The notes under the pieces: model-generated
The model's input: only the letters and a program-made list of their open reading frames with translations
Told to the model about the DNA's origin: nothing
Databases searched by the model: none
Origin: Lientehia sp934351765
GTDB taxonomy: Bacteria; Bacillota; Clostridia; Lachnospirales; Lachnospiraceae
Direction: 5' to 3'
DNA: 64,000 nucleotides
NCBI RefSeq assembly: GCF_052118925.1
Contig: NZ_JBQKGG010000007.1
Coordinates: 1 to 64,000 of the forward strand
Translations under genes and position numbers: made by a program
Shown: piece by piece, positions 43,085-51,533 of the stretch
How positions within the stretch are numbered: the first letter of the stretch is position 1
Layout of the letters: every line of letters begins with the position of its first letter

Positions 43085-44705
43085 TCAAAATACAAGTAAT
43101 CCGCGCTCATCATAAACACTCCCCTGCGGCTCCGTCTGATTGCGTATGCACCGGTCAAGTGCCATGATTGCAGCCACAATGCCGTCAATCTTCTCTTTTG
43201 ATTTTGCCTTCGTTACCTTGATATTCCCGGCAGGATCCGTATCGACTACCACATTGCCAGCCATCCACCTGAGAACCGGATGGCCTCCGTGAATGATCTT
43301 GCCTTCCATGAGCAGACGATAAAAATCCTTTGTCGGTCCGGACATCGAAACAAAGCCCTGGCCGAACGGAACCATCGTGAAGCCATCGCCTTCCAGGTTC
43401 TGGATCATCTGTGTGGCATTCCACCTGTCCACTGCGATCTCAACAATGTGGTACTTCTCCGCCAGGTCATTGATGAACTTCTCAATGAAGTCATAATGGA
43501 TCACATTGCCCTCGGTCGATAACAGGTATCCCTGCTTCTCCCAGATGTCATAAGGAACGGATGCTGCCTTCACTCTCTGCGGTATCGTTTCTTCCGGTAC
43601 CCAGAAAAACGGAAGCAGGATATACTTCTCATCTTCATCTCTCGGAGGAAACATCAGAACCAGAGCCGTGATATCTCCTGTGCTGGACAAGTCCAGACCT
43701 CCGTAACAGTCCCTGCCTTCCAGAGCTGCCAGGTCGATCTCTTCATTTCATGAATATCGAATCCGGTATCCATGCCACAGTACTTGAAACCCACATATTC
43801 AGCCTCAACCATTTGAAGGTCACTTCATCCGCCGGATTCTGCTTTGCTTCCCGGTAGGCATCCCTGAGCCTTTCGATATCGACCGTATATCCCAGGGAAG
43901 GATTGACCTTGTACCAGTTCGCTTCATCCTCCCAGTCCTCATCATCCTTCAGCCCGTAGACCACCGGATAGAAAGTCGGATCCACACGCCGGCCTTCCAG
44001 AATATCCACCGCCTTCGTATGAAGCTCATATGCAATGGAATGTCTGTCCGTACCTGCCGTGGTGATAATGAAATGCAGCGGATTCTGTCTGGCATCCGAT
44101 GATCCTTTCGTCAGAACGTCATACAGCTGTCTGTTTGGCTGTGTATGGATCTCATCAAACACCAATCCGCTTACCGAAAATCCGTGCTTACCCCCGACCT
44201 CTGCACTGAGCACCTGGTAATATCCTGAATTTCCATAATTCACGATTCTCTTTGTTGCCGTCATCAGCTTCGACCGTTTCAGAAGCGCCGGCGACATCTC
44301 CACCATCTGCCTTGCCACATCGAAAACAATACTGGCCTGCTGCCGGTCAGCGGCAGCGCCATAGACTTCAGCGGATGGTTCGTTATCCGCATATAAAAGA
44401 TAAAGAGCGACGGCTGCTGCCAATTCGCTCTTACCTACCTTCTTGCATATTTCCACAAAGGCTGTTCGGAACTGCCGGTACCCGTCAGGTTTGACGATCC
44501 CGAAGATGTCACGGATCAGCTGCTCCTGCCAGGGAAGCAGCCAGAACCTCTTGCCAGCCCATTTTCCTTTGGTATGGCACAGGTTCTCGATGAACTTCAC
44601 AGCCCTGTCAGCCTTCGCTTTATCATAATGAGATGTCGGAAGCATGAACCTTGACGGCTTATAATTCTTCAGCTTCGGATAACCCGCAGGTCTTCTCTCA
44701 GCCAT
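43085..44705 (-). pseudogene. Large terminase subunit, split by a frameshift
   Basis: The N-terminal ATPase part (44705-43743) reads through AYFEICKKVGKS-type Walker A (VEICKKVGKSELAAAVALYL), VSGLVFDEIHTQPN (Walker B) and LHFIITTAGTDR, ending in VAWIPDSIFMK and a TGA. The nuclease part begins one frame over with EIDLAALEGRDCYGGLDLSS and continues TGDITALVLMFPPRDEDEKY to 43085. Removing one base (or a +1 slip at AAA-TGA) would join them as MK-E-EIDL. The nuclease domain therefore cannot be made in fusion as sequenced. Confidence 0.85.
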
Positions 44706-45175
44706 TAAGCCTCACCCCCAAGTAATGCCTCCATCTCATCCTCTTCATCCTTGCCAACACCGGATGCCGCCATGATCCTCGATCTGGCAGACGGAGTCAG
44801 TCCGAACTCGGATGCTGCCTGCATCATAAGCCTCTGCTCCGTGTTGCAGATCGCAACCCACGGATTCGGTCTTTGCATCCCATTCTCTGTTTCATAGGTG
44901 GCACCCTCGGAATTGATATGCTCCTGAGCCTCTTTCCATCTGGCATAGGACTGACAATAGGCTGCAAATGCAGACCGGTCGATCTCCGTCAGCACTCCCA
45001 TCTGATTCAGCTTTTCCGATAACCGGATCCATTCCGTCTTAGCTTCCGGCAATAACCATGCAGGGCAGTCGGGCATTCCCTTACCCGGATTCGGTTCTTT
45101 TGTGTTCAGTTTTCTCTTTCCCGGATTGCCTTCCAGCTTTTTTACAGCTGTAGGCTTCGGCTTTCTTCCAGCCAT
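44705..45175 (-). CDS. Small terminase subunit (P27 family)
   Basis: From the ATG at 45175 (GGAGGG upstream) the protein is 156 residues: AGRKPKPTAVKKLEGNPGKR, MPDCPAWLLPEAKTEWIRLS, AFAAYCQSYARWKEAQEHIN and the end LTPSARSRIMAASGV. These are the hallmarks of the P27 family, which recognises phage DNA for packaging. The stop overlaps the large-subunit start by one base. Confidence 0.93.
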   Translation of the reverse strand: MAGRKPKPTAVKKLEGNPGKRKLNTKEPNPGKGMPDCPAWLLPEAKTEWIRLSEKLNQMGVLTEIDRSAFAAYCQSYARWKEAQEHINSEGATYETENGMQRPNPWVAICNTEQRLMMQAASEFGLTPSARSRIMAASGVGKDEEDEMEALLGGEA

Positions 45176-45284
45176 AGAGCATCGCCCTCCTTCCTTCCAA
45201 ATTTCACTTTCCATTTCGCGATTTTGCACGCGTGACCCCCGCGCCGTTCCCTGGGAGCCACACCTGTAGAGATTTCACCCGCCC

Positions 45285-45650
45285 CTACCCGCGATGGTTT
45301 CCCCAGTAGTCCCCTCTCTTCGCGTGTATGGTTGAGTGACACGACTTGCACAGCGCGATCAGGTTACTACGATCGTGCGTACCACCTTCACTCAGAGGCA
45401 GCTTGTGGTGGATCTCTTCAGTCGGCACGATAATCCCACGTTCAAAACACATCTCACAGAAGGGATGCTCCGCAGCGTACTTGTCACGGATCCTCTTCCA
45501 TGCACGTCCATATCTCTTCTTCGTAGACTTATCTCTGCCGTACTTCTCATAATTACTGTTGCTCAGCTTCTCATGCTCTTCACAGAACCTCTTGTCTGTC
45601 AGCTTCGGGCATCCGGGATAAGAGCATGGATGCTTCGGTTTCCTTGGCAT
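45285..45650 (-). CDS. Phage HNH endonuclease
   Basis: The 121-residue protein has an N-terminal zinc-type CSYPGCPKLTDKRFCEEH. The HNH core follows (CEMCFERGIIVPTEEIHHKL, then GGTHDRSNLIALCKSCHSTI), with catalytic His-His and CxxC pairs. Such genes next to the terminase assist DNA packaging in HK97-type phages. Confidence 0.93.
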   Translation of the reverse strand: MPRKPKHPCSYPGCPKLTDKRFCEEHEKLSNSNYEKYGRDKSTKKRYGRAWKRIRDKYAAEHPFCEMCFERGIIVPTEEIHHKLPLSEGGTHDRSNLIALCKSCHSTIHAKRGDYWGNHRG

Positions 45651-45671
45651 CGTTCCACCTTCTTTCCCATA

Positions 45672-45706
45672 GAAAAAGCCGCCACGGTATCTTGCTCCGC
45701 AACGGC
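45672..45706 (-). terminator. Terminator before the HNH-terminase operon
   Basis: GCCGTTGCGG and CCGTGGCGGC pair with wobbles and are followed by TTTTTC on the minus strand. It separates the DUF1492 gene from the packaging genes. Confidence 0.55.
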
Positions 45707-45770
45707 TCTCTCATCTTTCGCTTTTGCCAGTTTAACATTATCACATAGGCTTACTGTATCGAACTTGATT

Positions 45771-46202
45771 TTACTGTATTGTTTCCGGAATCGTTATTTC
45801 ATCCAGGGCATTCCTGTGAAGACGGAATACATTATCGATTCCGTACCCAAGCTCAATGGCGATCTCTTCCCATCGCATATAGGACAGGTACCGCAGCTCC
45901 AGTATTGTCTGAAGTTCCGCGCTCTCCACTGCTTTGATCCTGCGGATGATATCCTTCTTCAGTTCCACAAGCTTCATCATATCCTGATTGATCTCGTTCT
46001 CCAGGTCGATGATTTTTATAATGGCATCTTCCATTCTGGAGCCATCCCTGTTCGGGCTCTTCGGCATATCCGAATATGTCGCCGTTGCTTTGGTGGCCAG
46101 GTCATGAAGATCTTCGATCTGTCCCAGCTTGCTCTCGATCCGCTGGTTCAGACCGAAAGCCTGTGATAAATATTTCTTGGCTTCCTGCTGATGTCTGTTC
46201 AT
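45771..46202 (-). CDS. DUF1492/ArpU-like phage transcription regulator
   Basis: The 143-residue protein is helical at the N-terminus (EAKKYLSQAFGLNQRIESKL). It ends with a sigma-region-4-like helix-turn-helix (LQTILELRYLSYMRWEEIAI, ELGYGIDNVFRLHRNALDEI). DUF1492/ArpU proteins control late phage transcription. Its gene lies just upstream of the packaging operon behind a terminator, the expected place for a late regulator. Confidence 0.85.
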   Translation of the reverse strand: MNRHQQEAKKYLSQAFGLNQRIESKLGQIEDLHDLATKATATYSDMPKSPNRDGSRMEDAIIKIIDLENEINQDMMKLVELKKDIIRRIKAVESAELQTILELRYLSYMRWEEIAIELGYGIDNVFRLHRNALDEITIPETIQ

Positions 46203-46205
46203 AAG

Positions 46206-46490
46206 CTACCTCCGATTGGATTTATTTTTTCTCCCTCGGATTGACTCTGATTGTCTCACTTCGTCCTGAAGCCTCTTGATCAGGTATTCACCGTCCACGC
46301 TTGTCAGCTGGCTGTACCAGCCGGAACGGAAGAACCTCTCGATTTCCAAAGCCTCATCTATTGCTTTTCGATCCTTCGGATGTGCCTTGATCTTCTTAAG
46401 CGCCACCCTGTAATCAGCGACCGCCTGCAGAATGATTGCATTCGCTAATCGCTCATACGGATCCTCTGCAAGATTCTTATTTCCTGCCAT
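46206..46490 (-). CDS. Small phage protein of unknown function
   Basis: The 94-residue basic protein has AGNKNLAEDPYERLANAIIL and QAVADYRVALKKIKAHPKDR, EALEIERFFRSGWYSQLTSV. It is found in many Firmicute prophages between the SNF2 helicase and DUF1492 genes; no function is known. It overlaps the helicase stop by 14 bases. Confidence 0.75.
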   Translation of the reverse strand: MAGNKNLAEDPYERLANAIILQAVADYRVALKKIKAHPKDRKAIDEALEIERFFRSGWYSQLTSVDGEYLIKRLQDEVRQSESIRGRKNKSNRR

Positions 46491-47853
46491 AGGCACTTAC
46501 CTCCGCTTTCACGGCATCGATCAGTCTGGCCTGCGTATTGCCCTTTGCGTGAAGTGCCTTCATGATTCGCTCATCAATCGAATCGGCTGTAATAATATGC
46601 TGCACCACGACTGTCCCGGATTCCTGACCCTGCCTCCAAAGCCTGGCTACTGTCTGCTGGTAGAGCTCCAGACTCCAGATCATACCGAACCACACCAACG
46701 TATTGCCGCCGCTCTGGAGATTCAGTCCGTGACCTGCAGAAGCCGGATGTATCAGTCCTACCTCCAGTCTTCCTGCATTCCAGTCCTCAATGCTCTGATC
46801 CGAATCCAGCTTTCCGTACTTCACACCCAGGGCTTCCAGCCTGTCGATGATCCTTGTCAGATCGTGCTTGTACCAATACGCCACCAGAATGCTCTTGCCG
46901 TTTGCCGCTTCGATGATATCCTCCAAAGCATCCAGCTTCTTATCGTGAATGAACTCGATACCGCCGGCATCGGAATAGACAGCACCATTCGCCATTTGTG
47001 TCAGCTTCCCGGAAAGCGTCGCTGCATTGGCAGCTGTAACTTCACCGCCCGGAAGATTGATCACCAGGTCGCTGGCCATCGCCTCATACTTCTCACGCTC
47101 ATCCGCATCCAGATATACCGGATATTCAGAGTTGATCAGTTCCGGCATCTGCAGGTGGTCGGTTCCCTTCATGGAAATCGTGATATCGGAGATCCTGTCA
47201 TAAATCCTCTTATCGGCACCCTTCCGGAGCCGGTAGTTGTAAACGATCGGACCGTTTGTCTGATCCGGCACGAAATACTCGACTCTGTACTGGCTGATAA
47301 ACCTTCCAAGTCTCTCTCCCATATCCAGAACCTTGTATTCTGCAAAGAGATCCATCAAACCATTGCTGGAAGGAGTGCCGGTCAATCCCACAATCCATTT
47401 CACTCTCGGCCTTACCTTCATCAGTGCCTTGAACCTCTTCGTCTGCCAGTTCTTGAAGGATGACAGCTCATCGATCACCACCATATCGTAGTCAAACGGC
47501 AGCCCGCTCTTCTCGATCAGCCAGGGAACATTCTCCCTGTTGATAATGTAAATGTCCGCATCCGCCTGAAGCGCCTTCATCCTCTCTGCCGCCGTACCAA
47601 CCGCTATGGAATATCGAAGCCCACGCAGCTGATCCCATTTCTGTATTTCCGCTGACCAGGTATGCTTCGCCACTCGAAGCGGCGCGATGATCAGAACCTT
47701 CGTCACATCAAAGCTGTCAAACATCAGATCGTTCAGTGCAGCCAACACGATACTGGTCTTGCCCATACCCATATCCAGCAGGATTGCCGCTATGGGATGC
47801 TCCTTTATAAAATTGATCGCATATATCTGATAATCATGTGGATTGTATTTCAT
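46477..47853 (-). CDS. SNF2/DEAD-type phage helicase
   Basis: From the ATG at 47853 the protein is 458 residues. Helicase motifs in order are: Q-like NPHDYQIYAINF, Walker A DMGMGKTSIVLAAL, motif II VVIDELSSFKNW, motif III GLTGTPSSNGL, motif V SAGHGLNLQSGGNTLVWFGM and motif VI QTVARLWRQGQ. It belongs to the phage SNF2 branch. It overlaps the VRR-NUC gene by 20 bases. Confidence 0.93.
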   Translation of the reverse strand: MKYNPHDYQIYAINFIKEHPIAAILLDMGMGKTSIVLAALNDLMFDSFDVTKVLIIAPLRVAKHTWSAEIQKWDQLRGLRYSIAVGTAAERMKALQADADIYIINRENVPWLIEKSGLPFDYDMVVIDELSSFKNWQTKRFKALMKVRPRVKWIVGLTGTPSSNGLMDLFAEYKVLDMGERLGRFISQYRVEYFVPDQTNGPIVYNYRLRKGADKRIYDRISDITISMKGTDHLQMPELINSEYPVYLDADEREKYEAMASDLVINLPGGEVTAANAATLSGKLTQMANGAVYSDAGGIEFIHDKKLDALEDIIEAANGKSILVAYWYKHDLTRIIDRLEALGVKYGKLDSDQSIEDWNAGRLEVGLIHPASAGHGLNLQSGGNTLVWFGMIWSLELYQQTVARLWRQGQESGTVVVQHIITADSIDERIMKALHAKGNTQARLIDAVKAEVSAYGRK

Positions 47854-48112
47854 CCAGTATTCCTCCAATCTGCTCCGGATCATCAAGTACATAAACCCGG
47901 AAACCTAATCTCATCAGAAGCCGGTGCCGTGAAACCTGCAGCGGTCTCGGACGTTCACCCGGAGCCTTGACCTCCACCAGTCCAAAATGTCTTCCCGGAA
48001 GAAGCACGATCCGATCAGGCATTCCGTCAAATCCCGGCGACACCCACTTCGGGCAGATGCCGCCTCTGGACTTGACCGCCAGCACCAGCTTTTTCTCAAC
48101 TTCTTTCTCTCG
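47834..48112 (-). CDS. VRR-NUC domain nuclease
   Basis: From the ATG at 48112 the 92-residue protein shows the VRR-NUC core: EKKLVLAVKSRGGICPKWVS, GFDGMPDRIVLLPGRHFGLV, EVKAPGERPRPLQVSRHRLL. The PD-(D/E)xK residues are D in GMPDR and E-x-K in VEVKA. These are phage Holliday-type/structure-specific nucleases. It overlaps neighbouring genes on both sides. Confidence 0.92.
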   Translation of the reverse strand, partial: REKEVEKKLVLAVKSRGGICPKWVSPGFDGMPDRIVLLPGRHFGLVEVKAPGERPRPLQVSRHRLLMRLGFRVYVLDDPEQIGGILDEIQST

Positions 48113-48305
48113 CATACTCAGCCCACGCTTCATCAAATGCGTCCATGCATCCGCTGCAGGCGTGACAGTCTTCCAGGTACTGACGGATTTTCTTCTTTCC
48201 TCCGTCACGTGGAAATTCGCTGTCTTCTTTCATGTCTCTCGCAAGGTCGCCCACCGGTGCCATTGTGTTTATGTGCTTCTTTAATATCCATCTGTAAAAG
48301 CTCAT
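48096..48305 (-). CDS. YozE SAM-like small protein
   Basis: From the ATG at 48305 the product is 69 residues: SFYRWILKKHINTMAPVGDL, ARDMKEDSEFPRDGGKKKIR and a helical end. The MSFYRWILK start and EDSEFP segment mark the YozE SAM-like family, here with two Cys in HACSGCMD. The gene overlaps the VRR-NUC start. Confidence 0.8.
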   Translation of the reverse strand: MSFYRWILKKHINTMAPVGDLARDMKEDSEFPRDGGKKKIRQYLEDCHACSGCMDAFDEAWAEYARERS

Positions 48306-48491
48306 CGCTATACCTCCATCAAATGATGGTGCAGGGTGTGCATGACGCCGCATAACCCTCTCTACAGGAATTTTTTCAAGATTTTCCCTGTACGCGTATT
48401 AATGTAAACATCCTGCATACCCTGCACCTTTTAGCTTCAGTGCAGGACAAAAACAGAGATAATCCCCGTTTTCGTCCTGCACCGGTTCACA

Positions 48492-50765
48492 TCAATCCGC
48501 AAAGTCCGTGTCTTTAAGCTGCAATCCCTGCACCCACATACCGGACTTTTTCTTTTTGCGCATAAAACCGCGCTTCTCGATCTCAGCAATGAAGTCAGCA
48601 TTGTTACGTGCATACTCACCGGTACGCAGACAATATGCCCTGTACTCCTGATAGAGGTCTCCGGACTTCTGTTCCAGGTCGTCACCGGTCACACAGCAGT
48701 CCTCCAGGAAATGCGTCAGCCAGTCGTTCATTCCGCGGTACTCTGCAATAGCGTTTGCCACCACCTTCGGCGGATCGATCTTGAACTCGCGCTCGATCAC
48801 CTTCCTGGCTCCTTCGATAATCCAGCTCATAACCGCCGGTCCCGCATTGTTGTACAGGTAATCCGCGTAGTTCTTAATGTCAGAAGATCCTTCGATCTTT
48901 GCGTGAAACGGAATCACAATCAGTCTTCTCCAGGTACCGTCGTCCGATGCACTGACCTTCGGCAGATGATTGGTATAAAGCACCGCCGTATGTGACGGAG
49001 TGAAATCAAAAGGATCCTTGAATTTCTTCTCACCTCTGATCTGGTCCGTAGAACACAGCTGCTTCAGGATCGAAGTCGAAAGCCTTGTTCCCTCTTCCAG
49101 CTCCGCCGCAATAATGAGGCGTTTCCCCTTCAGCTCCGCAATCTCAGGCTTTACATTCCTTCTGCAGTTCGCAGTAAGGGAATCTGCCGACATCGCGCCA
49201 GAGTAAGTTCCCAGGACTCTGGATATCGTATTTCAGAACGTAGACTTACCATTCCGGCCTTCACCATAGGCAATGATGAGAGCTTCCACATAAACCTTCC
49301 CGACCGCTGCCATGCCGACCGTCATCTGCACATATTCGATCAGTTCCTGATCTCCGCAGAAGAACAGCTGCAGCGCATCCTCCCAGAGCTGCTTACCATC
49401 TTCGCCCGGAGTGCAATTCGTAATCTTTGTCAGAAGATCCGTTGCTTTGTGCGGCATCATGCCGTTCACGCCTTTTACAAGGTCACAGGTGCCGCCGGGC
49501 GTGTTCAGGTAATTCTCCTGAGCATCGAACAGATTGATGTCCGTTGCCACCATCGGTTTCGCTGTGTTCTGAGTATCTGCGATGTGCTTATAATTCCGAT
49601 ACTTCATCACAAATCCGTAATATGCTCTTGCAGCCTGCAGTTCTCCAAAGGCTTCCGCATTCTGCGGTGTGATCAGTTTTTCTAACGCCCTGCCGCCCTT
49701 CCGGACCGTAATCTCATCCAATGACGGATCCACTGCCAGCATATGAGCAACCGCTGTTTCAAACTGATCCCTCGACTCCACCAGCTGCATATCCAGAAAC
49801 TCTTCAACCGCTCCCACAGCTTTCTGCCGATTCTCTCTCCAGCACATGCCGTCATAGCTTAAGAACTGAGTGGCATCCGTATATAGAAGCTCATCGCGGT
49901 ATTCCTTGATCAAGGCCTTTGCCTCTCCCATATCGGAGAAGTCTTCCGGCTTCAGGGAATCGAATTCCGAATTATACTCATCCGGCTCTACATATCCAGG
50001 CTGCGTACAGACTGTGTTCTTATAGAACTTCACCGCACTGTTCCAGATCGTGTTCAGCTCATCCTCCGGAAGCGGCGGATCACATCTTCTCGCATGAAGC
50101 TCAAACGCTTCCCTTGCCCTGTCCGTCACGCCGTACTTCTTCAGAACTCTCCCGGCGAAGCGACTCATCGTATTGTTCCGGTTGCCTTCCAGGATCGGTC
50201 CGGTGCTGCTGCCGGCATTTTCGTTTTTCGACTCTTCATAGTCCGGCTCGACTTCTTCATCAATAGTCATCCATCCCTCATGCCAGACCACCTCACCGGC
50301 ATCCGCTCCGAAGATGAACCTTGCAGCATCCAACGCATTTCCATCGAAGAAGTCAAAGCGTTTCTTGATCCCTCTCTTAAGCGCTGCATACCAGCCTGCA
50401 TCCGCCGTCTCCGTGATCTGGAAATACACATGGAACTTCGGTCTTGCCGCCTTTCCGTCCTTCACCTTCATGTGGTTCCGGCTGAAGGCAATTACATAGG
50501 AAATGTCAGGAAGCAGCTCATCCAGCTTTTCCGGCGTGATCCACTCTGCCGGATCCTCGGTATGGTCATTGTCGATATCCATCACCACCACATCCGATCT
50601 GGTGAAGTTTCCGATGCTTCGATAGTTCCCTTTGTACTCTGCGCAGACATGATCGAACCGGACTGCTTCCTGCATTTCCTCCGGCGTGGTCACCACCCTC
50701 CGGTTCGGATAGCTGCAGTTCGCGGCCTGCCCGGTACAGTCTGCTGTAAACATGGTTATCTGCAT
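48492..50765 (-). pseudogene. Phage primase-helicase (D5/VapE-type) interrupted by in-frame TGA
   Basis: The N-terminal half has an archaeo-eukaryotic primase core (VVVMDIDNDH gives the D-x-D pair; RPKFHVYFQITET; LDAARFIFGADAG). A linker (SSTGPILEGNRNNTMSRFAG) and the D5-type helicase follow. The P-loop reads YGEGRNGKSTF and the next codon is TGA at 49233-49235; the same frame goes on NTISRVLGTYSGAMSADSLT, LIIAAELEEGTRLSTSILKQ and LYTNHLPKVSASDDGTWRRL. Trp (TGG) is expected at the TGA. Without readthrough the helicase is lost right after the P-loop. Confidence 0.85.
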
Positions 50766-50808
50766 ACTTCAAACCTCTTTTCTTAAAAAGTAAGGGCATA
50801 GAGTCCTC

Positions 50809-50847
50809 CTAACTTCCTAAGCGCCCTGCAACTCAGATTTTCCGGTC
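50809..50847 (-). promoter_or_regulatory. 39-bp bipartite element, copy B
   Basis: On the minus strand GACCGGAAAA, 14 bases, CGCTTAGGAAG. It is followed by GGAGG and the primase gene about 45 bases on. It faces away from copy C, with a bidirectional terminator between them. Confidence 0.6.
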
Positions 50848-50876
50848 AGCCCGCAAATTTCTTTCACCAAAAATAA

Positions 50877-50920
50877 GCCGGCAGCGAATCGCTTCCTTTT
50901 TATAGCGACACGCCACCGGC
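50877..50920. terminator. Bidirectional terminator between the early phage arms
   Basis: GCCGGCAGCG and CGCCACCGGC pair (two wobbles) with an A-rich left and a T-rich right flank: AAAAATAA before, AACCTTTTT after. It can stop transcription from either direction and separates the divergent early operons. Confidence 0.6.
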
Positions 50921-50946
50921 AACCTTTTTCAAAAATTATTCCCTCC

Positions 50947-50985
50947 GACCGGAAAAACCATTCCTAAACCCGCTTAGGAAGATAG
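50947..50985 (+). promoter_or_regulatory. 39-bp bipartite element, copy C
   Basis: GACCGGAAAA, 14 bases, CGCTTAGGAAG on the plus strand, 38 bases before the first rightward early gene. Its spacer also makes TTCCTAA-ACCCGC-TTAGGAA, a near-perfect dyad not found in copies A and B. Confidence 0.6.
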
Positions 50986-51022
50986 AAAGGCCAAGAGCCA
51001 ATCGGAAAGAGAGGTGCTGCAG

Positions 51023-51184
51023 ATGCAGAAAGAATCTACTGTGAACAGCCAGCCGGATGAGGCTATCGATGAAGAGCTGATCGACACACTGATCGCCATC
51101 AGCGTTGTAGCGAAACGACTGGCTGCCAACCTGAGAAAACAGAATCACGAAAACGGAGGTAAATGCGATGAGCAAAATGAGTGA
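51023..51184 (+). CDS. Small helical phage protein
   Basis: A 53-residue acidic protein (QKESTVNSQPDEAIDEELID, then a helix TLIAISVVAKRLAANLRKQN) too short for most annotation. AGAGGTGCTGCAG before the ATG provides a ribosome site. Its stop overlaps the start of the next gene by 17 bases, so it heads the early operon. The function is unknown. Confidence 0.6.
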   Translation: MQKESTVNSQPDEAIDEELIDTLIAISVVAKRLAANLRKQNHENGGKCDEQNE

Positions 51185-51533
51185 ACTCTCCGCCATGATC
51201 GACAACTTGATCAGCTGCGGAGAAACATTGGCTGAGACCGGCAGAGCTTTGAAGGAATTCTATTCCGGAACCGAAGAAGCAGCTCCGGCAAAGCCTGAGA
51301 AGAAGACAAAGAAACAGGATCCCGCTCCTGCGGAAGCACCTGTCGAAAAGCAGTATTCCAAGGAAGAAGTCAGAGGGATCCTCGCAAAGAAAGCAAAAGA
51401 AGCAGAAGGCCGCTTCAAAGCAGATGTCAAAGCGATCGTTCAGAAGTATGGCAACGGAGGCAGCCTTACCAATGTGGATCCGAAGGACTACGCGGCACTT
51501 GTCAAAGAGGTGGAAGGATTAACCGATGCCTAA
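51168..51533 (+). CDS. Phage protein of unknown function, charged
   Basis: The 121-residue protein has a helical start (SKMSELSAMIDNLISCGETL), a Lys/Ala/Pro linker (PAKPEKKTKKQDPAPAEAPV) and a second helical domain (EEVRGILAKKAKEAEGRFKA, VKAIVQKYGNGGSLTNVDP). Similar genes precede DUF2800 in many Clostridia prophages. No enzymatic motif is seen. GGAGG lies seven bases upstream. Confidence 0.7.
   Translation: MSKMSELSAMIDNLISCGETLAETGRALKEFYSGTEEAAPAKPEKKTKKQDPAPAEAPVEKQYSKEEVRGILAKKAKEAEGRFKADVKAIVQKYGNGGSLTNVDPKDYAALVKEVEGLTDA

Noticed and set aside
45285..45720. HNH gene as a homing endonuclease inside an intron or intein
   Set aside because: Neighbouring genes are continuous apart from the unrelated terminase frameshift, and the protein is the usual packaging-associated phage HNH type.
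50566..50799. 77-codon frame behind GGAGG overlapping the primase start
   Set aside because: It runs out of frame through the conserved primase N-terminus. Only its first codons could be a short leader.
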